64,000 bases of DNA from Azolla caroliniana (taxonomy: Eukaryota; Polypodiophyta): assembly GCA_043228905.1 (NCBI GenBank), contig JBHGNT010000020.1, positions 9,920,001 to 9,984,000 of the forward strand, in the 5' to 3' direction. The position numbers and the translations under genes are program-made. Shown here one piece after another: positions 46,481 to 57,744 of the stretch (position 1 is its first letter; each line of letters begins with the position of its first letter). The notes under the pieces are model-generated. The model saw only the letters and a program-made list of their open reading frames with translations. It had not been told where the DNA came from and did not search any database.

Positions 46481-49130
46481 TCACTCCATTAGGAGGTCCA
46501 GAACAGGTTGCTCTCCAAGATTAGCTGAGAGTGGTGCTACATCAACATGTTCTATATCCTCAGTTGAATCTTGTATGTGTTCGGAACTCGGTGCATCTTC
46601 AAGGTCAACCAGGTCGCCTCCTTCCTCATCGATAGGTTCCATCGGCTCTTTGGAGGCCATTTGAAACATCTCTATTTCGTTGATGTGGTTTGCCCCAACC
46701 TCTTGGTCCTGGTCGGGACAATCCCAGATGCCTTGAATCCTCATCTTAATAAAGTCGACTTGGTTGGGATCGTTCTCTAATGCGATGCAATTCCTAAACA
46801 ATTTGAGAGCACATGTAGTCGTCGTTCCTAAACAAACAATCACACATGCAAAAGTACGAAAAAAAGACAAGAAATGGTATTTCATTTTTAAAAAACTAGA
46901 TGAAATTGTTGTGATTACCTATTCCACAAAACAAGTCGAGAACCCAATCATCAGGGTTCGAGAACAACTCAACCAATCGATTTATTAATCGCTATGTCTT
47001 TTGATAAGGGTTTACTAAACTCTTATTGCCAGACACATGTAGCAATTTCTTTGTTAGAGCTGCGCACATGATATAATTGACAATGTTGCGTTCATTAACA
47101 TGTGCCCGAGCCTTCTTCTTAGAAATTGCGTCATAGTAGCCCACACACATGTGCTCCATAGCGCTCACCATTCGATCACCTGGGGTCCGAGTTATGTTCG
47201 TTTTAACCCTATTTCACAATTGTTTCAAAACAAGTTAATAAATATGTCGTAAGCAACATAGATTCCACAGATTAAATATATAGTAACAGAATGTTTACCA
47301 ATGCATATGTTCGGTGGCATGGCATCTCGACTTCAATGCAGTCGTGAACGATAACGCCTGACCCATACTGTGAAATATAACAATACGCCATAATGGTGCT
47401 AGGGTCAGCTCCACGAAGTCCTTAACCATCTTCTCTATTTGCGGATATTTGTATGGCACATCGTCGTATGTCGAGCCTGATATTCTAAAACCATACGGTA
47501 TATCCGTGACGAATGTCTCTTGGGTAATATGTCAAGCATATTACCCACATCACCATTATATATACTATAATACAATTGTCAGAAAGGATCACTCTTGTGC
47601 AAAAAGCTTTTGTCGGTATCTGAGTCCTCAGGCACCTCGAGCTCCTTTCCTTTTGTCATACATTTCTCATATTTAGCTCGTTCCAAATGCATTGGGTGAT
47701 GAAGGCACTAGGTATGCCTTCATTGTTGTCACTATTCTTCTTTGAACGAGGTGGTTTCTGTAATTATAAATTTTGTAAGAAGAAACCCATTATCCAAAAA
47801 TCAATTAATATTTGCAGAACATACATACTCATTCTCTAAACACGATAAAGAATTCTTCAAGAGCCTTATAAGATGATGTTTTTGGGAAAAATTGCTCCAC
47901 TTCTTCCCACGTAGGCAAGGACAATTTTTTCATCATCAACTCTTGAATCTTCATATACACCTTATGGCTAAAAAACAAATAAAACTAAAATTAGAAAAAA
48001 GGACAAATCAACAAAGCAATCAAATCAAAATGATACATGGACATAGATGACTCACTTTTGTAACTCTACGACCATTTTGTCAAGGCTAAACTCCTTGGCG
48101 GCCACTCTTGATAATACAGATATCAATAATTTGTCATCCTTAATTCCTTGCAGTGACCGCCAAGGAAGTAGCTTCATATCTTTGGCTAACTATTCAATTG
48201 CTAAGTCACTTTTATGTGACTTAGATTTCATCTCCACCTGTGGGTCGAGCTTAGCCTTCTTTGATTTTTGACCCTTTATTTCTTTACACTCCCACATACT
48301 AAAAATGCAATCTTGGAGTTCTAAAGGCAAGTTGAAACCATGAGTCATATTTCCTCAGGCCTTCAGACTTGGTGATTTCGTCAACTGCTATCCCCACTTC
48401 AAGCAGACATTGTTGTCGCAATCCAAGATGCAGCCGAGGACCAAATTTTTGTAGTGCATCAAGGTACTTGTGATGGAAGAACCTAATGCACTCGATACAT
48501 GACATCTTTTGTCTATAGTGATTATCATTGTTATGATCCCAAGCTAACAACTTGGCTTCTTCATGTGTAAGGCTTGCATACACTTTACATTCTACATACT
48601 TGAAGAAAGGGGTAAGATAACCAGTTGACATTGGGCTTCAGCAGAGTGGGATCCTCCAATCACATAGTATGTATAGTCATCTGTCGAACTATACTTGAAG
48701 TCAGCAACAGTAGGGCATTGATTTGGGTCGACCATTACTAAGAATGGCACTATTGTTGCATGTGGATTAATCTTCATTTTTCTTTTTATGTTATGCACAT
48801 GCACTGAATGTGGCTCTCTAATTTCTAGAGCTCGTCTTCTTGTCTCCGGATCGATGGGTGGCTGTTGAATAGAGCAGATTGGTAAGTGAAATAATTGTTC
48901 TTTGCGAACAAGCTTCGTCTTCACAATATTTTCTCTGATCCGGTTCTGCTTTGAGGTGAGTATCCTCGATGAAATGTGGCCCCCTGGAGGAAAAACTTCG
49001 AGCTTGACTTCTTTCTCTTTTGGTTGCTACCTTTTCTTGTACTTCTTATGTTCCGGTTTGGACTTCTTGCCAAGAAGTTCGCGTTCACAAGTGGAAGGAT
49101 CGCGCATAAATGGAAGGATAAGGGAAATTT
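46481..49130 (-). pseudogene. M2: second ParB-like/amino-methyltransferase gene copy
   Basis: Paralogue of M1 on the opposite strand, roughly 60-65% identical by eye. The ParB-like part (48924-48299) has FLVMVDPNQCP, YVIGGSHSAEA and LLAWDHNNDNHYRQKMS. Downstream exons keep the M1 intron positions: HKVYMKIQELMMKK (about 47940), the catalytic TDIPYGFRISGS (about 47500-47466), VNPYQKT and DDWVLDLFCG (about 46960-46920), then the last exon TTTCALKLFRNCIALEND ending at 46481. Defects: frameshift near 48620, TGA at 47831-47833 where M1 has TGG, frameshifts in the exon before DIPYG, and loss of the first ~250 residues. Both catalytic motifs survive, so decay is patchy. Confidence 0.8.
49077..49107 (+). 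repeat. 31-bp inverted repeat R, left copy
   Basis: GTTCGCGTTCACAAGTGGAA plus eleven more bases; its reverse complement recurs at 58755-58785 with one mismatch in 31. The left copy lies just upstream of M2 and the right copy just upstream of T2. Confidence 0.85.
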
Positions 49131-49496
49131 TAGGGGTTTTTCAATGATTTTACAAAACACATTGATACCAGTATCATACATGTTCAAACATACTATGAAA
49201 AAGGTTAAAAATCCACTATTTTCGTGATTTAGAAGTAACTAAAAAAAGACGAATTTCAAAAAGATACATTCTCAATTTATATCACAAACTTTACAACCAA
49301 TGTTATTTTATAAGAAACGATTTTTTAGAAATCATAAGAATTCAAAACACACGATTTTATATTACTCGATTTGTTACAAGCGGAATGTAGTTACACTTAA
49401 TAGCCAAATATACATTCCGCTTGCCGGGGATCAATGTGTAGCACATTCCTACCTACCTTGGCAGCTCACATGCCATGAGTTTTGTGGTTGTTTGGA

Positions 49497-49575
49497 TGCT
49501 TCAAGCATTGCAAGTTAAGCGTGCTTGAGCCAGAACAGTACTGGGATGGGTGACCTCCCGGGAAGTCCTGGTTAC
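49497..49575 (+). ncRNA. 5S rRNA-derived segment with internal pol III promoter
   Basis: About 75 bp closely resemble the 3' two-thirds of plant 5S rRNA: A-box AAGTTAAGCGTGCTTG at 49512-49527, intermediate element, C-box CTGGGATGGGTGACCTCC at 49541-49558 and GGGAAGTCCTGGTTAC to 49575. The 5' third of 5S rRNA is not recognisable upstream. It lies between the 3' end of T1 and the start of M2, on the strand opposite both. It could be a relic of a Cassandra-type TRIM or 5S-derived SINE, or a captured pol III promoter. It is not a complete 5S gene. Confidence 0.75.
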
Positions 49576-49703
49576 ATCTACGATAGTAATGGGTTCGGGG
49601 GGGCCTATCGCTATCAAGAGTGGACATGCTCCGTATTCGAGCGGTATATCGACCCGCACTCCTTGCAAAGCCGTAAGGCAAACCCTAATTTGTGATCACT
49701 CCT

Positions 49704-52481
49704 TTACGGAGAATCACTACTATAACTAATATACAATGACGATTCCTCCTCGTCATCCTCGGATGTACCAATCAGTGCATTATCTTCGTCATAAACCAAA
49801 TGGTTTGACTGTAGATTATATGTAGCAGATCTCGTTTGCCTTTGACTTGAGCCACCTTGTAGACCTGGTAATTTTTCTTTTATTATATCTATTGTTGACT
49901 TCCTTAATCGTCCGGCTTTTGTAAGTGTGAAGTCGTACACGATGATATCCACATCAGAGATATCAAGGGTCGAGGTGTTACGAATGTTTCGCTTCCTCTT
50001 CCTACCTCCCCTTCTTGTTTGGCATTCAATCATCTCCAATGTATACTTACCTGTAAAAGCATTTGCACTTCTAGTGTTGTACCAATGAACATTTATAGAC
50101 TTGATCGTGTTTTCTATTTCATGCATTAGCACTTCTAGAATTTTACCAACCCAAAATTGGTGGCCATGTGAGTTCTCATCAGCCCGCATTGCAATCAACA
50201 TCCCCGCGGTGAGCTCTTGCAAATTTCCTTGCCATCTAGCTTCGGCTGCTGTCGTCATCCTTGGTCCCACATAAATGTCTCTTTGTTGTGGATGGACCAA
50301 GCTGTCATTAATCGCATTTACTAGTTGCTCCGGACTTCTATTTACGCGATCATGTTGCAGCGACCATGTGAATGGCGTTTCCAAATTCCAATTATCAACA
50401 GATACACAATTGTCTATAATTTCTTTCTGATCACTATAAAATACATCCCACCATGACGTGTCTTGTTGTGTGGCATATTTCTTGGCGGCCTCAATATGCT
50501 TTCTTTTTTCTTCTAAGGCTTGGAGCCATGACCGTTTTTGTTCTGATACCAAGTCGCTCTGCAACTGTCCTTTCTTCTCAATTGGCAGCTTAGCTCCATG
50601 GACAATTGTACTCGGCATACAAAGTAATAACTGGCAACCACCTTCAGGTTCCCATGTTGTAGAAGATGAATATTGTTTAGCATACAAAAGTGTAGAACCA
50701 CTTATTCCATTTTTCTTTATCATAAAAATGTGATTGAAACTTATATTGTTTAACTGAGCAAGCACTTTAACATTCCCACCACCCCCATCTAATATATATC
50801 TCTTAAAGTCATATACCTCCTTCAAGTGTAACACTTTTGGGCGTGGTGTATAAGCATCACAAATGACATCAAATAGTTTAGGTAAAGTGAAAGCATCATG
50901 CCGAGACAACTGTCTGGAGAATGTGCTAAACATCTTATCTATATGGTCATGTGTGTGGCCAACCAAAAGGAAATTGACTTTCACTTTCCTAAACAATTCT
51001 AGGTTGACCAACATACTTAGATAGCCAAATACAGTTGAATTTTTGTTCTCTCTAGCAGTATTGTCCAATTGAATGTATAGAACAGGGGGGGAAGGTTGTC
51101 CCCAAGACATCAAAACTCGGTGAATCACTGTAACTGTTAGGTTAGGGTCATTGTGAACATTGGGGTAAGTAATGAAGACGTGAGGTCGAACAGACCTATT
51201 ATAAGCCAAGCATCCCACCAAGTGCATTTGAACAAGGCACTCATCATTGACATCTTTGGGGAGCCTCCGCATATGCGGCAAGCATGTCTTCTTCTGGTCC
51301 ATGCCATCTATCATTAAGCACATGTATTGTTCGGGCCTCTTCAAACACTTCTCTCTATGATGCATCGCCTTCCTTCGTTCTAAGGATTGTGCCTCACGAT
51401 GCTCTTGTAGTAACTTCTTACTCGTATCCTTTTCCATTTATGTCTTTGCACCTTTAGCCAAACTTTTAAGATTTGCACAAATGGAGCAATACCCCATACA
51501 TACTTTACGAGGAATAATAACATTTGAAAACCGAGCTCTCCATAATCTTGTGAATTGGCTATAGGTGATAGACTTATTACGTGAGCCCAGCATATCAGAT
51601 CGATAGACATCATAAACTTCCTGACGTGTATAATTATCAGAAAGATGCATCCTACCTATAGTGGGCATTACTTCACAATTTAACTGAAAGTAAGTTTTCA
51701 TCCAGCCAATAGCATGTTTTCCAATTGTACCTTTCATACTTGGAACCTCTTTACAATTGAGCATCTGATCCCCGCTAAGTAGACGTTGTTGTACTCTATG
51801 TAGCCGCATGTTACTAACACATAACGCAATTTTGAATGCAACTCTACATATCTGTTGTGCATGGAAGATATAATACTCGAATGATACTTTGATCCCCGTA
51901 CATTTGTCAGATATTAGTTGCATATGTGACCCGAGGTAAGTGTCTTGCTCATCACCGGTCATCGAAAAATAGTATCGCCTTAATTCTCACAACTTTGATT
52001 TTCCAATCATAGACATACAACCACAGGCACAACATATTTTGTTGACATCAAATCCAATCTGTTTATCTAATGTCACCAAGCTAAATCTAGCCAAACGAAT
52101 TCTTCGTGGGATTCTTCTAATATGCATAGGGCTCCCAGATTTCTCTTCCTGCATAGAGGTTGGTGTAACCTTGTTACAGTCTAATTCTCTGTTGTGACCA
52201 TCGCCAATGTTATTCAATGTTTCCTGGGCACTTCCTTCATTCTCGGTATCTTTATTAATATCGTATTCTTCAATAGAGAACTCTTCACATGTGTCATTAT
52301 TTACATTCCCTGTAGATGAGCTCAGACAATATTCTTCGATAGAATATGGTGAGTCGGTCGACAGACAATATTCTTCAATCGAATATGGTGACTCTATTGA
52401 CAAACAATACTCTTCAGTAGAAAACGATGGGTCTGATGACAAACAATATTCTTCAATCGAGAACGGTGAATCTTCACTCAT
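49704..52481 (-). CDS. T1: DUF7869-like protein, probable DDD transposase (two in-frame stops)
   Basis: One frame of 926 codons runs from ATG 52481 to 49704, broken only by TGA at codon 165 (51987-51989) and TAA at codon 348 (51438-51440); T2 shows the sequence should read through both. The N-terminus has four repeats of about 13-20 residues around SIEEYCLS, then a Cys cluster ICCACGCMSM. The middle has RMHLSDNYTRQEVYDVYRSD and CMGYCSICANLKS. The core carries IDGMDQKKTC (D392/D395), PPVLYIQLDNTARENKN (D473) and LLVGHTHDHIDKMFS (D512/D515), the hallmark of the family I know as DUF7869. The three acidic positions on predicted strand-strand-helix contexts fit an RNase-H-fold DDD transposase, which is inference. 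The C-terminus has an SH3-like FWVGKILEVL segment and a basic KRKRN stretch. It probably mobilises the element by acting on its terminal repeats. Confidence 0.75.
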
Positions 52482-53324
52482 GGCTTAAGGTCTAGATAGG
52501 GCTCTCTAAGTTATGTGCTTAGGGTAAGGAAAAAAACTAATATGCTCCTCTCTAAACATATACTCCTCTCTAAACATAAACTTCTCTCTAAACAAAATCC
52601 AAATCAATAGAATGTCTATATTATGTAATATTCTATTAATACAATACATCAAAAAATTATTTTTAATAAAGTAATTGTACTTAAAATATCAATTATTATA
52701 TAAACTAGATCTATATGAAGTTAAATTAAGTAAAATATAAAACTAATCATTAACAAGCCATGAATATGTTGGATTAATGTTAAAATCATTGGCTAATTAA
52801 TGGCACCCATTTTGATATAGAACGTCTCACTCATTGGTTCTTTAATGCTCACCATTTTAAATATTAGACTTATCAATCATTGGTTAATTCATGCCAACAT
52901 CTTTAATACATAGCATTTGAGAGTCATAAAATTTGTTGCTTTTAGTAATCAATCATTGGTACATTCATGAACCTCTATCATTGTCTCCTTCATAACCTTT
53001 GAAGTCATTGTAGGTTGTTATGACTATAAAAGATTGATCAATATGTTAGTTTGACTTTGTAATCATTAATACAATCATAAGTTACTCTAGTTAATGTGAC
53101 TATGGTTACCAACTAACTATCCTCAAAGTTACCAACCTTGGTTAAGGTGACTGTGGTTACTTTAACCAATATGTTCAATCCCTATAAATAGGAAGACCTC
53201 GTCATATTTCACTCACCAGAGCGTACAGAGCACACAGAACGTAGAGAGCACACAAAGCACACAAAGCACACAGAGCACAAAGCACGAAAGCGCGATCTCC
53301 GCCTCCACTTCCACTCGATCAACC
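52482..53324. promoter_or_regulatory. Divergent promoter region of T1 and M1
   Basis: The ATGs of T1 (minus) and M1 (plus) are 843 bp apart. Near T1 there are three CTCTCTAAACATA-type repeats (about 52540-52600). From 52780 to 52960 the phrase ATCATTGG, whose complement contains CCAAT, recurs four times with AATTAATG-like partners. A TATA box CTATAAATAGG at 53182-53192 lies about 140 bp before the M1 ATG. The leader after it is built from repeats of CACAGAGCACA/CACAAAGCACA (53224-53285). Confidence 0.65.
53183..53190 (+). promoter_or_regulatory. TATA box of M1
   Basis: TATAAATA in the context CCCTATAAATAGGAAG. Transcription would start near 53215, giving a leader of about 110 nt. Confidence 0.75.
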
Positions 53325-56300
53325 ATGTCTTCAAAGAGAATCGAGCGCGAGGACTCCAGGTAGGCCTCTAACACTGTGGACATTTTTGTAAATATGTTTC
53401 GATTCTCAAGAACTCGATACGCCATATCGAGTTCATGTATACAATACAAACTTTATACATGAACTCGATACGGCGTATCGAGTTCATAATTTGTTTTTGC
53501 TTTTTATACAGGAACTCGATACGGCGTATCGAGTTCCTGTTTAAAATCCAAACTTTAAACACGAACTCGATGCGGCGTATCGAGTTCGTGTTTACGTCGT
53601 ATCGAGTTCGTGTTTAAAACCTAAACTTTAAACACGAACTCGATACGGCGTATCGAGTTCCTGTTTAAAACCTACACTTTAAACAGAAACTCGATACGGC
53701 GTATCGAGTTCTTGTTTAAAATCCAAACTTTAAACACGAACTCGATACGACGTATCGAGTTCCCGTTTAAAACCTACACTTTAAACACGAACTCGATACG
53801 GCGTATCGAGTTCGTGTTTAAAGTTTGGATTTTAAACAAGAACTCGATACGCCGTATCGAGTTCCCATTTAAAACCTACACTTTAAACACGAACTCGATA
53901 CGGCGTATCGAGTTCGTGTTTAAAGTTTGGATTTTAAACAAGAACTCGATACGCCGTATCGAGTTCCCATTTAAAACCTACACTTTAAACACGAACTCGA
54001 TACGTCGTACGGCGTATCGAGTTTGTGTTTAAAGTTTGGATTTTAAACAGGAACTCGATACGCCGTATCGAGTTCCTGTATAAAAAAAGGCTTTGAGAGA
54101 GAAAAATTGTGTTTTTGGGGTAACAAATAATTATGGGGTGGAAAAGATATCAAATTGTCTGGCAAAATCAGTCTTTTTTATGTTGACTTTCCTTACTTTA
54201 AAAAAAAAACATGCTCTAATTAGAGGTGTTTTATGACCTACTTTAGCTTAAAATAGTAGAAAAGGATCCACAAATTGCCTTTATGATAGCAAATTCTCCT
54301 CAATATAGGTTTGGAATCTATATAAGTCATACCTACTATTTAAAAGAATATATAACCCTGTTTACTTATTACGATATATATTTTCTAGGTTGAATAGCCC
54401 TGCCTATAATAGATTTTTGAATATAGGATTGCTACTGGGAACTGTTCTTCATGTTAATATACAACCTTAATCTACGTGACTACCTAACTTATGTTTTTGC
54501 ATATACTTTCTTAAATAGGTCGTTTGAGAACCTGTCGGACCAACCCGTGAAGAAAATAAAGCTTCGCATACAAGGTTCTCCAATCAAAGCCCAGACCAAG
54601 GTAGCTCCTGAGACCATAAAGAGAGGAAAAAAGCTTCTCTTTAACGAAGAGACAAAATCTCAGCCACATAGTGATGTTAGCCAAAAGAAACTTGTCGCCG
54701 CTACTGGAGGTGAAGACCTTCCTGACCGAGATCTAACGGACAAGGAATGGTGTATGCAATATGTCGACTCAAAGAAAAAAGTCGTATTGTATACAACAAA
54801 GAAGAAGGGTGAGGGGCAGCTTGGAAAGGAAACCCCATTTATGTATGGCCGTATTCTACGATTTGACTACGAAGATGCAGATTCGGCCAACATACTGGTA
54901 ATGATAGAGTGCTCCAAGGGGGTACGTAAAGTGTTCCTTTCAGAAGACCTTTTAGTAAAGGAATCTTGTGGGCCAGAAGCGTTCAAAAAAGCACTTGATA
55001 GCTCACAAAACCTTATTGTTACCTTGAGGCCTTATATACAAGGCCATGTAACTCTAAGAGATGAAGTGCCCTCCCCATTGAAGGCCACAAAAAGGGTAAC
55101 CAAAGTCCAATCAAGACCACCAAAGAAGAAGACAACCAAAATGTCGGATACGGATTCAACAAGTGAAAACGAAGAGGAGGATAATAAGGGGACGCCAGGA
55201 GCTGAGCTGGCCTCGGGTGTTTTGTCATCCGAACAGAATAAGATAAGGAGAGAGTTAATGCAACGGAAACTGGTCAGGAAAGGGCAAGTGTTTAATTTGC
55301 CTATAACACACATCCATCGGCCCCCTATTGATGAAAAAACAGGTCGAAGACCACTTGAGATTAGAGAGCCACACCGCATGCATGTTCAAAATCTCAAGAA
55401 AAAAATGAAAATTAATCCTCATGCCACTGTGGTGCCTTTTATTGTAATGGTAGATCCTGAAGAATGTGAAACCATTGAAGATTTTGATATTAGAAAGCAT
55501 GATCAATATAATTATTTTGTCATTGGTGGATCGCATTCAGCAAAGGCACGTCGGCAACTTGTGAGAGAACATCCAACCACTTTCTTCTTCAAGTATGCCG
55601 AGTGCAAAATTTATGTTGGGCTCACAACCGAAGAGGCTAAGCTGTTGGCATGGGACCATAATAATGATAATGACTATAGGCAGAAAATGTCGTCCATTGA
55701 GCGTATACAGTTCTTCCACCATGAGTATTTAGACGTGAAACAAAAGTTTGGTGTGAAGTTACATACAGGCCTTCGACGTCAATGTCTGCATGAAGTCGGC
55801 ATTGTGGTAGATGATAATGTTAGGTCCGATGGTCTTCGAAAGTATGAGTCTTGGTTTCAATTGGCGTTTAGAGATGGAGAAGTATGGGACCTACAAGATC
55901 AAATCTTCTCAATGTGGGAGAATAAGGAGGTAAAGGGTCAACGACAAAAGAAATGTAGGGTTGACCCTCAACTAGAGTTAAAGTCACAAGCCGCCAAGAA
56001 AATTGACTTGACAATTGAAGAAGCGGCAGATGACATGAAGCTGTCTCTATGGAGAGCGATGCAAGGTATTAAGGACGAGCAGCTTCTTGTGTCGGTTTTG
56101 TCAAGGGTCGTGGCGAAAGATTTAAGCCTTGAAGAAATGGTCACTGAGTTCAATAAGTAAGTCTTTCAAATATTGAAATTGTAGTCTATCTGGTGTAATT
56201 CAAAGTTCTAATCTTGATTTCTAATTTTACAGTCATAAGGTGTACATGAAGATCCAAGAAGTTATGATGAAACAACTTGGATGTATAACTTGGGAACAAG

Positions 56301-57744
56301 TGACCGAGGATTATCCTCTAACGTCTTCGTATAAGGCGTTATCAGAGTATTTTATTGCATTCAAGGATTGGGTTAGTATTCATGTTTTTTCATTACCCTT
56401 TCATCATATGTAGAGCTTGTATAATAATACCTGATGTCCTATTGCTTCTATTAGAAACCGTGTCGAGGCAAGAAACAAGGAGAAGTTAAGGATATACACG
56501 ATTTCCCTACATCCTTCCTTGCACATCTCGAGCGAGCCAGAAAAGAAAAGGATCGTCGCTTAGTCAAGGCGTACGAAATGGAGGAAGATGGCTCCTTTAA
56601 AAAATTTAGCCACAAAAAAGATATTACGAGAGATCTTTACTACAATGTGGTTTGCGGTGATGTCATCGACTTGATCCAGAAGGTGCCAAAGAAAGAATAT
56701 ACGCTAATGATTGCGGATATTCCTTACGGATTTTGAATGGCTGGGTCATCATACGACGATGAACCGTTTAGGTTTAAACAATTGGAGAAGATGGTCAAGG
56801 ATTTCGCTGAGCTAACGACCGCATCCTTGTGGCGAATAGTTGTCTTTCATAGTATGGACCAAGGGTACTCGGTAGCTCAAGCTTTGAGATCTCATTGCCA
56901 TGGCATTGAGAACCTTGCATGGTAAGGATTATTTATAGGTGTCTTTCACTATATTGCATTTCTTAAGGTTGTTGAATCTATTCTTAACTCGATGAATTAT
57001 TTTTTATAGGATCAAGACCAATGTAAATAGAGGGCCAACTTTTCGGTTCGTTAATGCCATTGAATACATAACGGTTGGCTACTTCGATGAAATTAAGAAA
57101 CAGAGAATCAAAGAGCATTCTAATGAAGTGGGAGGTTCAAATCTGTTGGTATATCCAGCAGTGACACGGAAATTGCGACATGTCACCACGACAGAACGGG
57201 GACTTGTCAACCCATACCAAAAACCTCAACGACTTATGATGCGCTTGATCGAGATGTTTTCTGTCGAAGGAGACTGGATATTAGATCTCTTTTCTGGCAC
57301 AGGTATTCCTCGAACTAGGGTAACGATCTTGAGATAACCAATCCCTTTTTTTTCGTTTGACAACTAAATCTTCTTGTTACTTACATCACAGGAACTACGT
57401 CAGCATGTGCATTGAAGCTGTTTAGAAATACAATTGCATTGGAGAAGGACGAGGACCAAGTTATATTTATTAATATGCGGATTAAGGCTTTGTGGGAGTG
57501 CCCAGACCAGGATGAGGAGGTCGGTGCAAAGAACCTCGCCAATACAGAAAGGTTTCAACCTGCTTCACGAGAGCCTATTCCTCCGTTAGCCGGCGAACCG
57601 GGGGAGCTAATAGAGCTTGATGATGAGCTTATAGAAGATATTTCGTTGGCTCGGCTAACAGGGGAAACCAATGCACGTATAGCCGAAGACAGTTCTACAC
57701 AAGATGATGAAGAAAATGACGTTGATGAATTGATTGCTATGTAA
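53325..57744 (+). CDS. M1: ParB-like domain fused to beta-class DNA amino-methyltransferase (one in-frame stop)
   Basis: Six exons join in frame with GT-AG introns: 53325-53359, 54519-56156, 56233-56371, 56455-56921, 57010-57302, 57392-57744; 974 codons. Exon 1 gives MSSKRIEREDS. Residues ~13-250 are lysine-rich and contain KKIKLRIQGSP and a globular piece. A ParB N-domain-like region follows at ~265-430: FNLPITHIHRPPID, VVPFIVMVDPEE, YFVIGGSHSAKARRQL (the GERR-type box) and LTTEEAKLLAWDHNNDN. The methyltransferase has VVCGDVIDLIQ and IADIPYGF (DPPY-type motif IV, residues 692-697) before NPYQKP and ILDLFSGTGTT (motif I, ~849-859), the beta-class order of N6-adenine or N4-cytosine enzymes such as CcrM-like proteins. 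An acidic tail ends the protein. TGA at 56734-56736 follows DIPYGF; M2 has AGA there, so a CGA-to-TGA change is likely. The substrate base is unknown. Confidence 0.82.
53410..54075. repeat. Array of 25-bp palindromes in M1 intron 1
   Basis: Thirteen copies of a palindrome with arm GAACTCGATACG, a central G or C, and the inverted arm. Starts: 53410, 53461, 53512, 53563, 53636, 53687, 53738, 53789, 53840, 53891, 53942, 53993 (with a 6-bp insertion), 54051. Most steps are exactly 51 bp; one extra half-site is at about 53595. The ~26-bp spacers are themselves related (GTTTAAA...TTTAAAC) and appear in both orientations. Palindromes are better conserved than spacers, suggesting selection on the site. 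The short frame repeating NSIRRIEF is an artefact of the array. Confidence 0.97.

Noticed and set aside
49440-49575. Complete 5S rRNA gene
   Set aside because: The 5' third of 5S rRNA is missing and the 3' end is diverged, so it is a derived fragment only.
53712-54032. 106-residue frame repeating NSIRRIEF
   Set aside because: It is the translation of the palindrome array, open on both strands because the repeat is palindromic; no start context or conservation supports a protein.
53410-54075. CRISPR array (25-bp palindromic repeats with ~26-bp spacers)
   Set aside because: Spacers are near-identical to one another and alternate in orientation, there is no leader or cas gene, and the locus is within an intron of a nuclear gene.
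53325-57744. Bacterial contamination or a recent bacterial transfer of the methyltransferase
   Set aside because: The gene has several in-frame spliceosomal introns conserved between two diverged copies and lies in a plant transposon between plant retroelement sequences.
53325-57744. MT-A70 family RNA adenine methyltransferase
   Set aside because: Motif IV precedes motif I and a ParB-like domain is fused upstream, which fits beta-class DNA methyltransferases; MT-A70 proteins have a DPPW-type motif and different surroundings.
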